64,000 nucleotides of DNA from Emcibacter sp. (GCA_021647465.1 JAKIUQ010000009.1:52407-116406); one strand, 5' to 3'; positions 45,474 through 55,299 are shown, numbered from the stretch's first letter. A program made the numbers and translations. Notes: a model not told the origin generated them from the letters alone.

Positions 45474-48400
45474 ACGCAGCCTCTCAAAAATTGATGCCAA
45501 AACAAACAGAAGAACAAAACCGGGCCTCAGAGCCGCAGGCCTCCGTATGGGTCGCGGCCTCTGCGGGGACGGGCAAGACATTTGTTTTGACCAATCGGGT
45601 ATTGCGCATATTGCTGGCAGACGGCCTGCCGGAAAAAATTCTTTGCCTGACTTTTACCAAGGCGGCGGCGGCGGAAATGGCCAACCGCATCAATAAAAAA
45701 CTTGGTGAATGGGTAACCTGTGATCAGCAACTTCTCTGCGAACAAATTATGGGATTAACCGGCGTGTTTCCCACCATAGAGCAACAGGATCATGCCCGTA
45801 AATTATTTGCCCGGGTTCTGGAAGTACCCGGCGGCCTGAAAATTCAAACCATCCATTCTTTTTGCCAGTCCCTGCTTGGCAGGTTTCCTCTGGAAGCGGG
45901 TATCGCGCCGCATTTTCAGGTCATGGATGAACGGACGGCTCTGGAACATCTTGGCCGCGCGCGCGATGCGGTGTTGGCTGAGGCACAGGGGGACATAAAT
46001 CCGCGTCTTGCGCAGAGCCTGACGCATATTTCCCGTAAAGTGACCGAAAATACCTTCGCCGATCTGATTGGGGCCTTGATCAATCAACGCAGCGGGCTTG
46101 AACGGATGATGGACCGGTTTCGGTTGCTGGATCAGGCCATATTTGCCATGCGCAAAATGCTCGGGTTTAACGCCTCTGACACCAGAGAGAATATTATCGC
46201 TGAGGCCTGCCGGGAGGATGTTACCGACGTGAGGCTTGCCGTGGAAACATTATTGACCGGAAGTGCCGCAAACCAGAAAACCGCAGAGGTGATGCAAGAT
46301 TGGTTGGCCAATCCCGAGATGCGCCCCAAAAAAATCGGGGGCTATATGGCGGCATTTTTAACCAAAGGCGGCAACATCCGTAAAACATTAATGCCGAAAA
46401 AAATGACAGAAGCCTCTCCTTCAGCATTTGAGGCCATGACCCGTGAGGCAGAGCGGCTGCAGAAGCTCGCAGAAAAATTAAAGCTGATGACCCTGCTTGA
46501 AAATAGCACGGCCCTGCTGACGATTGGGTCTGCCATGCTCGAAGCTTTTAAGGAGAGCAAAAAACGGCACGCGGTAATGGATTATGATGACCTGATCCTG
46601 AAGGTGAGCGGCCTGATCGGGACTTCGGGCATTGCGGACTGGATTCTCTATAAACTGGACGGCGGCGTTGATCATATTCTCATTGACGAGGCGCAGGATA
46701 CCAACCCTGAGCAATGGCAGGTGATCAAGGCCTTGGCCAATGAGTTCTTTGTAGGCGAAAGCCGGTCAGCGCAAACCCGAACCATTTTCGCGGTGGGTGA
46801 TGTCAAACAGTCGATCTATTCCTTTCAGCGGGCAGATCCCAGGGAATTTATTGATAACCGGCGGATCTTTCAGAAAAAATCATCGGATGTGGGTCATGTT
46901 TTTCACAATGTGAATTTGGCATTGTCTTTCCGGTCAACGGCGGCGGTACTTAATCTGGTGGACAGGGTTTTTGAAAGCCCCGAAAGCCGCCATGCCCTGT
47001 CTTTCAGTCAGGAAGAAATTATTCATGAGCCATCGCGCGTGGGCCACGGCGGCCTGGTAGAGCTGTGGCCGACCGAGCCTGCGGCCATAGTGCCAGAGGC
47101 CGAAGACTGGCAGCCGCCCGTGATCCAGCAACCTTCAAAATCGCCTGAAATGAAACTGGCCATCAGAATAGCTGATAAGATTGCCGCATGGCTGGACAGC
47201 GGGGAAGAATTAACCTCACAGGCGCGGCCCATTACGCCCGGGGATATCATGATATTGGTCCGCCGCCGCACCAAATTTGATGACTATATGATACGGGCGT
47301 TAAAGGCGCGAAACATCCCCGTTGCGGGGCAGGATAAAATGCTGCTTAGTGAGCAGATCGCGGTGATGGACTTAATGGCGGTGGGCAATTTTACTTTGCT
47401 GCCCAGTGATGATTTAACACTGGCGGTGGTCTTGAAAAGCCCCTTCATTGGCTTTGATGAACAGGATGTTTTTGATCTGGCTTATGACCGCAGGGGCAGT
47501 CTCTGGTCGGTGTTACTCGCCCGCAAGTCAGAAAGGGATATTTTCCGGCGTGCCTGCGATCTTCTTACGGCGCTGACGAACCATGCCGGCAAGGTGCCGC
47601 CGTTTGAATTTTATAGTCATCTGTTAACGCGCCTGAAAGGCCGCGAAAATCTATTGAGCAGATTAGGGGAAGAGGCCAATGACCCCATTGATGAATTCCT
47701 GCAGCTTGCTGCAGGCTATGAGGCCAATAATATCTCATCTTTGCAGGGTTTTTTAAGCTGGATTGATCAGGGGAATGTGGAAATCAAGCGGGATATGGAT
47801 CAGGGAATATCTCAGGTGCGCATCATGACCGTTCACGGTGCAAAGGGTCTGCAGGCTCCAATCGTTATCCTGCCCGACAGCTGCCAAGTGCCAAAACGCA
47901 GCTCGCCGCTTCTTTGGGCGGGGCCGAAAAATGAAGAGTTGCTCTACTGGCCGCAAAAAGCTGATTTCGAATTGGGGCCCTGCAAGGCGGCCCGCGAAGA
48001 CATTAACTTAAAGCGGGATCAGGAATATCTCAGGCTGTTATATGTGGCCATGACGCGGGCCGAAGATCGGCTTTATATCACCGGCTGGGAAGGTAAAAAT
48101 GCCCGCAGCGCGCAAAGCTGGTATGAGGTGATGAGCCGCGCGCTTGAGGCAATGGCGACGACAGAGGAATATAATATCACGCGCGGCGAGGGGGAACGGG
48201 ATGATTTCCTGATGCGGCTGACCTGCCCGCAAGAGGTTTCCGCAGAAGAAAACATTTCGGCTGTGGAACAAGCCCCGCCTAAGGAGAGCCTGCCTGCCTG
48301 GGCGCGGGCGTTGCCGGATGATGAGCCTTCGCCGGCATTGCCCTTAAGCCCTTCCCGCCCGGCGGAAGAAGAGCCCGCGGTGATAAGTCCGCTGTTGGCG

Positions 48401-48919
48401 GCCCGGCGTCATGGCCGTGACCACATGCGGTTCCACCGGGGCAGGCTTATCCATCGATTGCTTGAAATATTACCGGACGCGCCGCCAATTGCCCGGGCGC
48501 AGGCGGCGCAGGATTTCCTCAGTCAACCCGCCTATGATTTGGCGGCGGCGGATATAAGTCAGGTCGTGACGCAGATTCTGGGCATCCTGAATGCGCCGGA
48601 ATTTGCCGCGCTCTTCTCAAAGGCCAGCCGCGCCGAGGTGCCTGTTGTCGGGCTCGTCGGGACAACAGCGGTTTCGGGGGTTTTGGACCGGCTTGTGGTG
48701 CGGGATCATGAAATTCTGGTTGTGGATTATAAAACCAACCGCCCGCCGCCGGCAGATGTTAAGGATGTCCCGCGGATTTATCTGCGGCAAATGGCCGCTT
48801 ACCGGGCCATATTATCCGACATCTATCCGGGTAAAGCGATTAAATGTATGTTGTTATGGACAGATATTGCCCATTTGATGGAATTGCCCACATCGGCCCT
48901 TGACCGGATTACGTTCTGA
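45470..48919 (+). CDS. addA: Double-strand break repair helicase AddA
   Basis: 1149 aa UvrD-type helicase-nuclease. Walker A ASAGTGKTFVL is near residue 26, motif II is LIDEAQDTNPEQW near 405, VTRAEDRLY-like motif VI is seen as AMTRAEDRLYITG near 860, and the C-terminal nuclease core is VVDYKTNRPP near 1083. It overlaps addB by four bases and ends the divL-tsaE-amgK/murU-addB-addA run. The trxA promoter begins 28 bases after its stop. Confidence 0.95.
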   Translation: MNAASQKLMPKQTEEQNRASEPQASVWVAASAGTGKTFVLTNRVLRILLADGLPEKILCLTFTKAAAAEMANRINKKLGEWVTCDQQLLCEQIMGLTGVFPTIEQQDHARKLFARVLEVPGGLKIQTIHSFCQSLLGRFPLEAGIAPHFQVMDERTALEHLGRARDAVLAEAQGDINPRLAQSLTHISRKVTENTFADLIGALINQRSGLERMMDRFRLLDQAIFAMRKMLGFNASDTRENIIAEACREDVTDVRLAVETLLTGSAANQKTAEVMQDWLANPEMRPKKIGGYMAAFLTKGGNIRKTLMPKKMTEASPSAFEAMTREAERLQKLAEKLKLMTLLENSTALLTIGSAMLEAFKESKKRHAVMDYDDLILKVSGLIGTSGIADWILYKLDGGVDHILIDEAQDTNPEQWQVIKALANEFFVGESRSAQTRTIFAVGDVKQSIYSFQRADPREFIDNRRIFQKKSSDVGHVFHNVNLALSFRSTAAVLNLVDRVFESPESRHALSFSQEEIIHEPSRVGHGGLVELWPTEPAAIVPEAEDWQPPVIQQPSKSPEMKLAIRIADKIAAWLDSGEELTSQARPITPGDIMILVRRRTKFDDYMIRALKARNIPVAGQDKMLLSEQIAVMDLMAVGNFTLLPSDDLTLAVVLKSPFIGFDEQDVFDLAYDRRGSLWSVLLARKSERDIFRRACDLLTALTNHAGKVPPFEFYSHLLTRLKGRENLLSRLGEEANDPIDEFLQLAAGYEANNISSLQGFLSWIDQGNVEIKRDMDQGISQVRIMTVHGAKGLQAPIVILPDSCQVPKRSSPLLWAGPKNEELLYWPQKADFELGPCKAAREDINLKRDQEYLRLLYVAMTRAEDRLYITGWEGKNARSAQSWYEVMSRALEAMATTEEYNITRGEGERDDFLMRLTCPQEVSAEENISAVEQAPPKESLPAWARALPDDEPSPALPLSPSRPAEEEPAVISPLLAARRHGRDHMRFHRGRLIHRLLEILPDAPPIARAQAAQDFLSQPAYDLAAADISQVVTQILGILNAPEFAALFSKASRAEVPVVGLVGTTAVSGVLDRLVVRDHEILVVDYKTNRPPPADVKDVPRIYLRQMAAYRAILSDIYPGKAIKCMLLWTDIAHLMELPTSALDRITF

Positions 48920-48946
48920 TCATAAAAAAATGTTTCATAGTTTGCC

Positions 48947-48975
48947 TTGACGCAAGGGGGGTGGCTTCCTACATT
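48947..48975 (+). promoter_or_regulatory. Candidate trxA promoter
   Basis: TTGACG (48947-48952), 17-base spacer, TACATT (48970-48975), 49 bases before the trxA start. The -35 is a near consensus. It separates trxA from the addA transcript. Confidence 0.55.
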
Positions 48976-49024
48976 TAGCCTATGGCAGAAAAGGTGAATT
49001 AATTGACAAAAGGATTTAAAAATA

Positions 49025-49345
49025 ATGAGTATAATTGCAGTCACGGATGCTGACTTTCAAGAAAAAGTTTTAAGCTCTGACAAACCGGTGTTGGTGGATT
49101 TCTGGGCAGAATGGTGCGGGCCTTGCAAACAGCTTGGGCCGGTCCTGGAACAGATTTCAGGTGAAATGGGCGATGATTTGACCATTGCCAAAATGGATAT
49201 TGATGCAAACCCCAATGTTCCGACGAGCTACGGCGTTCGCAGTATTCCCACAATGTTGTTGATCAAAGGCGGCGAGGTCGCGGCCATGAAAGTGGGCAAT
49301 ACGTCCAAGGCGGATTTGCAAAACTGGATCAAAGAAAACAGTTAA
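49025..49345 (+). CDS. trxA: Thioredoxin
   Basis: 106 aa, standard thioredoxin 1. Redox-active Cys31-Cys34 in WAEWCGPCKQ, the cis-Pro in RSIPTM and the KMDIDANP strand are intact. General disulfide reductant in the cytoplasm. It has its own promoter and is the last recognisable core gene; the mobile region starts directly after it. Confidence 0.97.
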   Translation: MSIIAVTDADFQEKVLSSDKPVLVDFWAEWCGPCKQLGPVLEQISGEMGDDLTIAKMDIDANPNVPTSYGVRSIPTMLLIKGGEVAAMKVGNTSKADLQNWIKENS

Positions 49346-49646
49346 AAATTTTCAACTATAGATTTATGGGCGCGGTTTTTCTAACGGGGGCGTTCATTAT
49401 TCTGCAAGCCAACAAATAACAGCTTTAACAGGGTGTTTTTGCTGCCCCGCTCTGCCCTTCGGGTCATTGGGGAATATGCCCTTGGCCTTGGTCAGTTTAT
49501 GGAACTAAAATCTGTAAAATCTGGGGACATGGCGTAATTGAAGTAGGATCATTCTCCGTATGATATAACGGGGTCGGTTTTGATGAACAAAACTGCCCCA
49601 ATGATGGGAGAGCGACCCTGACGAATCCCCACGAAAAATATAATTA
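49346..49646. other. Non-coding gap between trxA and an IS630 copy
   Basis: About 300 bases without a gene. No strong trxA terminator is seen. Near 49440-49520 there is a mixed stretch with short repeats of CTTGG and GGGG, and near 49575-49640 a short open piece (ATGAACAAAACTGCC...) that could be a degenerate transposase start but is too short to name. Confidence 0.4.
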
Positions 49647-50555
49647 GAGCAGTCTGCGTTTAAATAGAGTCATTTTTGGGATTCCCAAAGAGGTTAAAAT
49701 AGTAGAGAATCATATTGTCAGAATGAGGAGAGACAATATGGCAAAACCCTTATCAAATGATCTTCGCTTTCGCCTTATCAATTATGTTCAGAGCGGCCTG
49801 TCGGCGCGGTCAGCGGGTCGCAAGCTTTCTATATCAGCGAGTACGGCGACGGCGATTGTCAAACGTTGGCGGACGACGGGGTGCTACAAGCCTCTTCAAA
49901 TGAGTGGTCATCGCCGCTCAGTATTGGAGAAGGACAGATTTTTTATAGAAACGATGCTTGAAGATCATGATGACTGGAGTGAAGCGGCGATGGCGGCTTA
50001 TCTTCGGGCAGAACGTGACGTTGACATACATCCTTCAACCGTTGGCCGGTTTATACGGCGACTGGGTTGGCGCTATAAAAAAAACGGTATTCGCTAGCGA
50101 ACAGGAGTGCGCGGATGTAAGGGAAGCCAGGCAGGTCTGGAAGGAATGGCAAAAAACCTGCGATCCCTCAAAGCTTGTGTTCCTTGATGAGACCGGTGCC
50201 ACGACGGATATGATCCCTCGTTATGGTCGTGCCAAAGGCGGTGTGCGATGCCTTGATACCGCCCCCGGCGGTCACTGGAAAACCATGACATTCATTGCGG
50301 GTTTGCGCATGAATGAGGTCACCGCACCATGGTGTCTGGACAAGGAGATGACGGGAGAGGCGTTTAAAATTTATCTCAAAACACAGTTGGTCCCCACGCT
50401 GAAGCCCGGAGACATTGTGATTGCCGATAACCTGAGCAGCCACAAAGTGGCGGGTGTGAGAACCATCGGTAAGTTGCTGTCACGGTTCTCAAAACAGGAA
50501 TGCCAAAATTATTTCAAAAATTCAGGATATGGCCGTACTTAAACGCAGACTGCTC
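49647..50555 (+). mobile_element. IS630-family element, internally deleted
   Basis: 909-bp insertion with perfect 17-bp terminal inverted repeats (GAGCAGTCTGCGTTTAA at 49647-49663 and its complement at 50539-50555). Both ends are flanked by TA (49645-49646 and 50556-50557), the target duplication expected for IS630/Tc1-type transposition. The ends are intact, so a transposase in trans could move it. Confidence 0.9.
49723..50542 (+). pseudogene. IS630 transposase, two frames, catalytic Glu segment deleted
   Basis: First frame 49723-50097 (124 aa) holds the two helix-turn-helix segments, ending RRLGWRYKKNGIR. The second frame, which continues the protein as KKTVFASEQECADVREARQ from about 50080, runs to 50542. 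The frame change sits at an A8 run (TATAAAAAAAACGG near 50080), which in this family may be a programmed shift. The first two catalytic acids are present (FLDETGA, IADNLSSHK), but the usual segment between HK and the last block (YSPDFNPIE) is missing: GVRTIGKLLSRFSKQECQNYF follows directly. The third catalytic Glu is therefore lost, so the enzyme is dead even if the frame is restored. Confidence 0.85.
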
Positions 50556-50610
50556 TAGTCTCGCAATTCTTACCATACCTATTTTGTAAATCAAATTCTA
50601 CAATGAGTCA

Positions 50611-50668
50611 ATAGTAGTATACTGTCCCCAGTTTTGCCCAATAGTAGTATACTGTCCCCAGTTTTGCA
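50611..50668. repeat. 30-bp tandem repeat, two copies
   Basis: ATAGTAGTATACTGTCCCC and the following AGTTTTGCCC repeat at 50611-50640 and 50641-50668 (second copy ends GCAGT). A third, partial run of TGTCCCCAGTT..TGCC follows to about 50715. It contains TGTCCCC words like those seen around REP-associated transposases, but no such transposase is here. Not a CRISPR: no spacers. Confidence 0.7.
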
Positions 50669-50715
50669 GTTTTGCCCAGTTTTGCCTGTCCCCAGTTCTG
50701 CCAGTTCTGTCCGGG

Positions 50716-51035
50716 CCAAAATCTCCATTTCTTCAAAGCCCATGCGGCCCTCGCCCCTACATAATCAATCCGGCAACATATTGTCGGTATAGCCCGGAAT
50801 GTATAAAATCTCCATATTGGGGAAGGCTTTCGCTTGCCTGATGTCAGAAAAAAAGAGCTGAAAATCCACAATATCACCAAAATCGACATTATGCCCCTTG
50901 CCAGATTGCACCACTCATCCAAAAATGAGAAAACGCGCTGGAAAATCTCTGCAGATAGAAAAAATATCAGCCAAAAAAATCCTCGTGAGATTTGCAGGCT
51001 TTCGCGCCCGCTCAGCTTTGAACGGATACATAACC
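50716..51035. other. Degenerate segment, possible receiver-domain remnant on minus strand
   Basis: No intact gene. On the minus strand around 50760-50860 one frame reads LFFSDIRQAKAFPNMEILYIPGY, which looks like the last third of a response regulator receiver domain (compare the TGY motif with Lys-directed KVLFTTGY of hybrid kinases). It has no start and runs into stops. Also could be coincidental. Confidence 0.25.
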
Positions 51036-51036
51036 T

Positions 51037-51168
51037 ATGGCCCATAGAAAGAGCTCCAACCCAAGTCGGTGGAGCAAAAGTTTCAAGAAACGCCTGCTGT
51101 CCGAAGTGGCTGAACCGGGTAGTAGTTTTGAGAGAATAGCACGCCTGTATGGTTTGAAAATGAACCAG
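51037..51168 (+). pseudogene. IS66-type transposase accessory OrfA, 5' fragment
   Basis: About 44 codons from an ATG (SKSFKKRLLSEVAEPGSSFERIARLYGLK): the helix-turn-helix start of an IS66 OrfA (TnpA/InsN) protein, normally 100-130 aa. Beyond 51168 the same frame reads antisense to the serine recombinase gene, so the IS is cut here. No full IS66 ends seen. It marks the junction that truncates the recombinase. Confidence 0.6.
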
Positions 51169-51169
51169 T

Positions 51170-52682
51170 TTCTGGCGGTAGGTGTCCAGAATGGCGCCGT
51201 TTTCTTCAGCAAGCCGTATTGTGGATTTGCTAAAATCCAGATGGGGCAGAAGGTAGTAATCGAGCGTTTCTTTGTTATCAGATTTCATCCGAATGGCGAT
51301 TGTGATGTCTGGCCGAAGCCCGGTATCAAACCGTATTTTCCAGCGAGATGAACCCGCACTCGTCGTCATATGACGGGCAATAACGATGGAAGCGGTAAAT
51401 TCGTCATTGATAGTGACAATGTCAGTGTGACAGTCCTTCACAGCAATCGCCCCTAAATCTGTAATTTTCCCGATTACATCATCAATAATTAGGGCGTGAA
51501 GTTTACGTAGATATCTATTGATTTCAATATAGCGATAATCCCGGTCTGGCTGAAAGCCAACCATCTGATAGACACGTAAAAGACTGCCAAAGCGGCTGCG
51601 ATAGGCGCTGCTTAGCGGCGTATGGCCGCTTTCATCAATGATGATACCTGATAGATAACCATACTTTTTATACAGTATGGACAGCTGATCCAGCATTTCT
51701 TCATCGGATAATTTATGTGTACGCTCCTGTATGATTGTTTGAGACGCATCAAAAAGTGAAATGGGTACGATGGGCTCAAAGACGCCTATGGCTCGAATCC
51801 ACATGGAAGGATCGTTATTGACTTGGCGCTTCTTTAATTTACAGGACGTGCGATTAAAAATATTATTGCCGATATACTTTTCATTATTGAGAATCTGATG
51901 GATGGTGCTACTGGTCCAGTCCCGGTCGAGATCTGTCTTGATCCTTTCATCGTTGAGGATTTTGGCAATTTCACTATAGTATTTTCCACCTTCAACAAAA
52001 AGGCGGTATATACGCAAGACGACGGCACGTTCTTCCTCGGGGCCGGGAACCAGGATCACACGATCTGTTTGAAAACTTTTATGCTGACCACGTGTTAAAG
52101 TTCCTTTCTGCTTACCGGATTCATCAATTAGCATTCTGCGCAAGCCGTATCCCGCTGGCCCACCTTGGCGGTATCCCAGTTCGATTAACCGACATTGACC
52201 AGCAAAGACCTTTGCCGAGAGTTCCCGGCTATATTCACCAGCCATGGCGCGTTTAACGCTTTTTACGATGGTGGATACCGGGCTGCCATCATTGTCGAAT
52301 TGTTCTGCGCAATAGTGAACCAATATACCGGCGCGTTTACAGATATATTCATAATAGGCACTTTCATCGGCATCCTGAAAGCGGCCCCAGCGGCTAATGT
52401 CATAAACAAGAATAGCTTTGAAATTTGCTTCCCCATTTTCAACGCAATTGATCAGGCTTTTAAGTCCATCACGGCCTTGTATATTAAGTCCGCTTTTACC
52501 CGCATCTGAGAATGTCTCGACAATTTCCATATTATGACAGGCGGCATAGGCGCGAATAGCATCGGCCTGGTTTCAGTGGAATATTTCTGATGCTCTGTAG
52601 ACATGCGGACATAGATAGCGGCAGGGGTCTTGTAGCCGCTATCTGGCGGATCATTAGGACCTGTTTTTGTAGCATCAGTCAT
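51170..52682 (-). pseudogene. Serine recombinase, frameshifted and truncated
   Basis: N-terminal frame starts at 52682 (AAIYVRMSTEHQKYSTE, with the catalytic Ser); the second frame picks up as AIRAYAACHNMEIVETFSDAGKSGLN. A single missing A explains it: GAAACC instead of GAAAACC at about 52571-52573. Resolvase domain to about 150, then a Recombinase domain (NDERIKTDLDRDWTSSTIHQILNNEKYIGN) and a C-terminal region ending ENGAILDTYR. After 51170 the frame runs into the IS66 remnant and unrelated DNA, so the tail is false. Type: large serine integrase of a mobile element, likely dead. The long open frame to 50608 is a run-on. Confidence 0.8.
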
Positions 52683-52879
52683 GTCTGTTTAGCCTCCTGA
52701 TTGAGATATCAAAGAAACTGCAGGAGATATAATCAAACAAATAGAGGGATAAAAGTCAATATGAATCTATTATTTAGCTTAAACATGCGGTAAATAAAGC
52801 AAATGTTATCATATTCAATGCATAAAAATCTCACTATTTGTTTGTTTACCTGAAAGCCGATTTGCTTGAAATTAATATA

Positions 52880-53209
52880 ATGAAAAATCGAATTAAAGAG
52901 CTTAGGCGGACCAAGGGGCTTACTTTGCAAGAATTGGCAGAGTTGGTAGGCTCCAGTAATCAACAGATCAGCCAGCTTGAAACAGGACGTCGCCGCCTGA
53001 ACGTGGATTGGTTGGAGCGACTGTCGAAAATATTCGATTGCCACCCTATTGAGATATTGGATGATGGGGTTCTGGCGCAGAATGAAAGAGAAAAGATATT
53101 GCTGGAATTATTCAGAGGTTTATCCGATGAGCAGCAGCAGGCCTTTTTAAAAGCGACTGCTGCGCTGGCGAAACCTGAGTTGATTTTAGGAACTCAAAAG
53201 GTTCAATGA
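52880..53209 (+). CDS. XRE-family transcriptional regulator
   Basis: 109 aa from the ATG at 52880; an upstream in-frame start at 52838 would add 14 residues without homology. Helix-turn-helix Xre/Cro type at residues 6-60 (LRRTKGLTLQELAELVGSSNQQISQLETGRRRL), then a short C-terminal helix region (ERLSKIFDCHPIEIL, LLELFRGLSDEQQ). Probably a repressor of the mobile element. The upstream 197-base gap is AT-rich and was not resolved into operators. Confidence 0.85.
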   Translation: MKNRIKELRRTKGLTLQELAELVGSSNQQISQLETGRRRLNVDWLERLSKIFDCHPIEILDDGVLAQNEREKILLELFRGLSDEQQQAFLKATAALAKPELILGTQKVQ

Positions 53210-53245
53210 ATTATCTGCGCTGGAAAGCTTTATTAATCACGCAGT

Positions 53246-54409
53246 TTATTCCTTTTCAATGAGCTGCATGATATTGGGTAGAGGGATGACCTCGATATTT
53301 TCTGCTATTGGATAGGTATCTTTTCCTGCGTAAACGATGAAATTACGATCAGACCCTATATCTTCAATGGCATTATAAAAGCCTTTGCTTGGTTTGGCCC
53401 GGATGCCTGATTTAATCTCAATAGCCCAAATCTTGCCCGCAGGCATTTCCAGAACCAAGTCAATTTCTGCGCCTGCTGATGTGCGGTAAAAGCTTGCTTT
53501 TGTTCCAATGGGGGCAACGGATAAAATATTTTCAATCACGAACCCTTCCCAACTTTCGCCCATGACAGGATGTCCGGCAAGTTCATTATAATCTTTGATC
53601 CCGAGCAGCGCATGTAATAATCCACTGTCACGAATGTAAATCTTGGGTGTTTTAACAAGTCTTTTGCCAATATTGTTGTGCAGGGGCTTTAAACGCCTGA
53701 ACAAAAGTAAATCAACTAATAAATCAACATATGATCCCACAGTTCTGGAGGCGACCGATAGATTTGAAGCCAGATTTGAAGCATTGAGCATGCCGCCCTG
53801 ACAATGGGCCAGCATCATCCATAACCTCTCCAATGTTTCGGCGGGGGCACGGGGGCCAAATTGAGGAATTTCCCTTTCCAGATAGGTTTTGATAAAATCT
53901 CTTCTGATGAGAAAACTGTCTTGATCTGTCAGCCCCAGGAAACTATCCGGAAAGCCGCCCCTCACCCATAATTTTATGATATCATCAGGGGATATTTCAG
54001 ATACTGTAAGGGGGGTCATATCGATATAACCAATACGTCCGGCAAGGGTTTCGCCGGATTGTTTCAGAAGGTCAATTGAGGCGGAGCCAAGAATGAGAAA
54101 TCGCCCATTCCTTCTCCCTTCACGTCGCCCTTTATCAATGACACCGCGCAGGGTTTGGAATAATTCCGGCATGCGATGAATTTCATCAAGTATGACGAGG
54201 CTGTCTTTATATTGTTCAAAGAAGAAAATAGGATCTGCCAGTTTTTCCCGATCCTGATAGGATTCCAGATCAAGGTAGAGGGAATTTCTGTCTTTGGCGA
54301 TATCAATTGCAAGCGTTGTTTTACCTACCTGCCGGGGACCAATGATGGCAACGGCGGGCTGACGTTTTAACGCATTTTCTATCTCGTGGCGTATTTTTCT
54401 ATCTATCAT
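53246..54409 (-). CDS. AAA ATPase with DUF4143 domain
   Basis: 387 aa. AAA_14 domain with Walker A GPRQVGKTT near 25-33, Walker B LVILDEIHRM near 71-80, and a sensor-like FLILGSASID near 105. C-terminal DUF4143 region from about 200 (SNLASNLSVASRTVGSYVDLLVDL, LLGIKDYNELAGHPVMG, EIDLVLEM...AIEIKSG), a PD-(D/E)xK-like nuclease fold. Such archaeal/bacterial ATPases are found in mobile and defence contexts; the function is not known. It stands alone, 36 bases after the XRE stop on the opposite strand. Confidence 0.88.
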   Translation of the reverse strand: MIDRKIRHEIENALKRQPAVAIIGPRQVGKTTLAIDIAKDRNSLYLDLESYQDREKLADPIFFFEQYKDSLVILDEIHRMPELFQTLRGVIDKGRREGRRNGRFLILGSASIDLLKQSGETLAGRIGYIDMTPLTVSEISPDDIIKLWVRGGFPDSFLGLTDQDSFLIRRDFIKTYLEREIPQFGPRAPAETLERLWMMLAHCQGGMLNASNLASNLSVASRTVGSYVDLLVDLLLFRRLKPLHNNIGKRLVKTPKIYIRDSGLLHALLGIKDYNELAGHPVMGESWEGFVIENILSVAPIGTKASFYRTSAGAEIDLVLEMPAGKIWAIEIKSGIRAKPSKGFYNAIEDIGSDRNFIVYAGKDTYPIAENIEVIPLPNIMQLIEKE

Positions 54410-54646
54410 CCTTGTAATTTATGATATAAAGATTAAGATTACAAGGTTAAATAATGAAATTGATTTCCAGCGAAGAATTCAATGGATGTGTATTATAATT
54501 TAAATGGGGGTTGTACCAGTTAATCAACCCATATATTGTTTAACATGAAGGAAGTGTCGATATCAAATCAGTTACATAGCATATTCTGGGTATGCCTGTG
54601 CGATTTTCCATTATCTTAATACATATCTTGTTCGTTAAGGTTATGG

Positions 54647-55054
54647 CTACCATGGGTTGAAAACATCAAGTCCGGCATACTCAAAATCTGTAACATTACG
54701 CGTCACTATAGTAAGCCGGTGATGGAGAGCCGTTGCCGCGATAAGGCTGTCAATAGCAGGTATACTGCGCCCGGCTTTGGCAAGGAGATGTCCCCATTCA
54801 TCGGCAACATCCGCATCAATGGGAAGAATGCGACCTTCAAACCAGATGGGGAGGTCGTGTTCCAGCCAATTCATGATTTTGTCACGTCGCCGTATGTCTT
54901 TCAGGGATTCCACGCCTTTCCTGATTTCACCCAAGGTAAGAACGCTTAAATAAAGTCCATTTTGTGCGGTTTCTTCGAACCAGCGGATAACATTTTCATC
55001 AGGTTTGGGTCGCCGCAGTTCTGAAAGCGCGCATGTGTCAATCAGGTAGCTCAC
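54647..55054 (-). CDS. VapC-type PIN-domain toxin
   Basis: 135 aa PIN domain. Catalytic acids: Asp6 in YLIDTCALSELRRP, Glu near 43 (GEIRKGVESL), and Asp near 99 in IPAIDSLIAATALHH, plus Asp in TRNVTDFE. It is a ribonuclease expected to cleave RNA; the antitoxin gene overlaps it by four bases and precedes it. The pair probably stabilises the adjacent integrated element. Confidence 0.92.
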   Translation of the reverse strand: MSYLIDTCALSELRRPKPDENVIRWFEETAQNGLYLSVLTLGEIRKGVESLKDIRRRDKIMNWLEHDLPIWFEGRILPIDADVADEWGHLLAKAGRSIPAIDSLIAATALHHRLTIVTRNVTDFEYAGLDVFNPW

Positions 55055-55299
55055 AGGTCAATCTCACGTGTCAGGGATTTATCACGTTCCAGATTCAGAT
55101 CCACGCCTTTTAATGGGGAAGCTTTCAGAAAAGATACCAGAGATGGTTTTTTACCCTTCATTTTTTCGAACTCTTCCCGAGACACAAGAATTGCCGCAGG
55201 TTCGCCACGTAGGGTGATTTCCTGAGGGCCTTCTGAACACGCCCGTTTAACTACTTCGCTGAACCGGGCCTTGGCATCTTGTAATTGCCATTGACGCAT
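55051..55299 (-). CDS. Phd/YefM-type antitoxin
   Basis: 82 aa from the ATG at 55299 (AGGAG 7 bases before; a GTG at 55305 is possible). The N-terminal Phd/YefM DNA-binding fold reads WQLQDAKARFSEVVKRAC, with the LRGEPAAILVSREEFE strand, then a C-terminal tail that would cap the toxin. Antitoxin and autorepressor of the pair. It overlaps the toxin gene by four bases (ATGA), giving coupled translation. Confidence 0.92.
   Translation of the reverse strand: MRQWQLQDAKARFSEVVKRACSEGPQEITLRGEPAAILVSREEFEKMKGKKPSLVSFLKASPLKGVDLNLERDKSLTREIDL

Noticed and set aside
45484..48271. Many open frames opposite addA and addB
   Set aside because: They are antisense shadows of GC-rich genes, without homology or start sites.
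50611..50715. CRISPR-like array
   Set aside because: Two adjacent copies without spacers of regular length and no cas genes; a simple tandem repeat.
50608..52530. Intact 640-aa recombinase
   Set aside because: The C-terminal 190 codons run through an IS66 remnant and tandem repeats, and the N-terminal catalytic part is in another frame.
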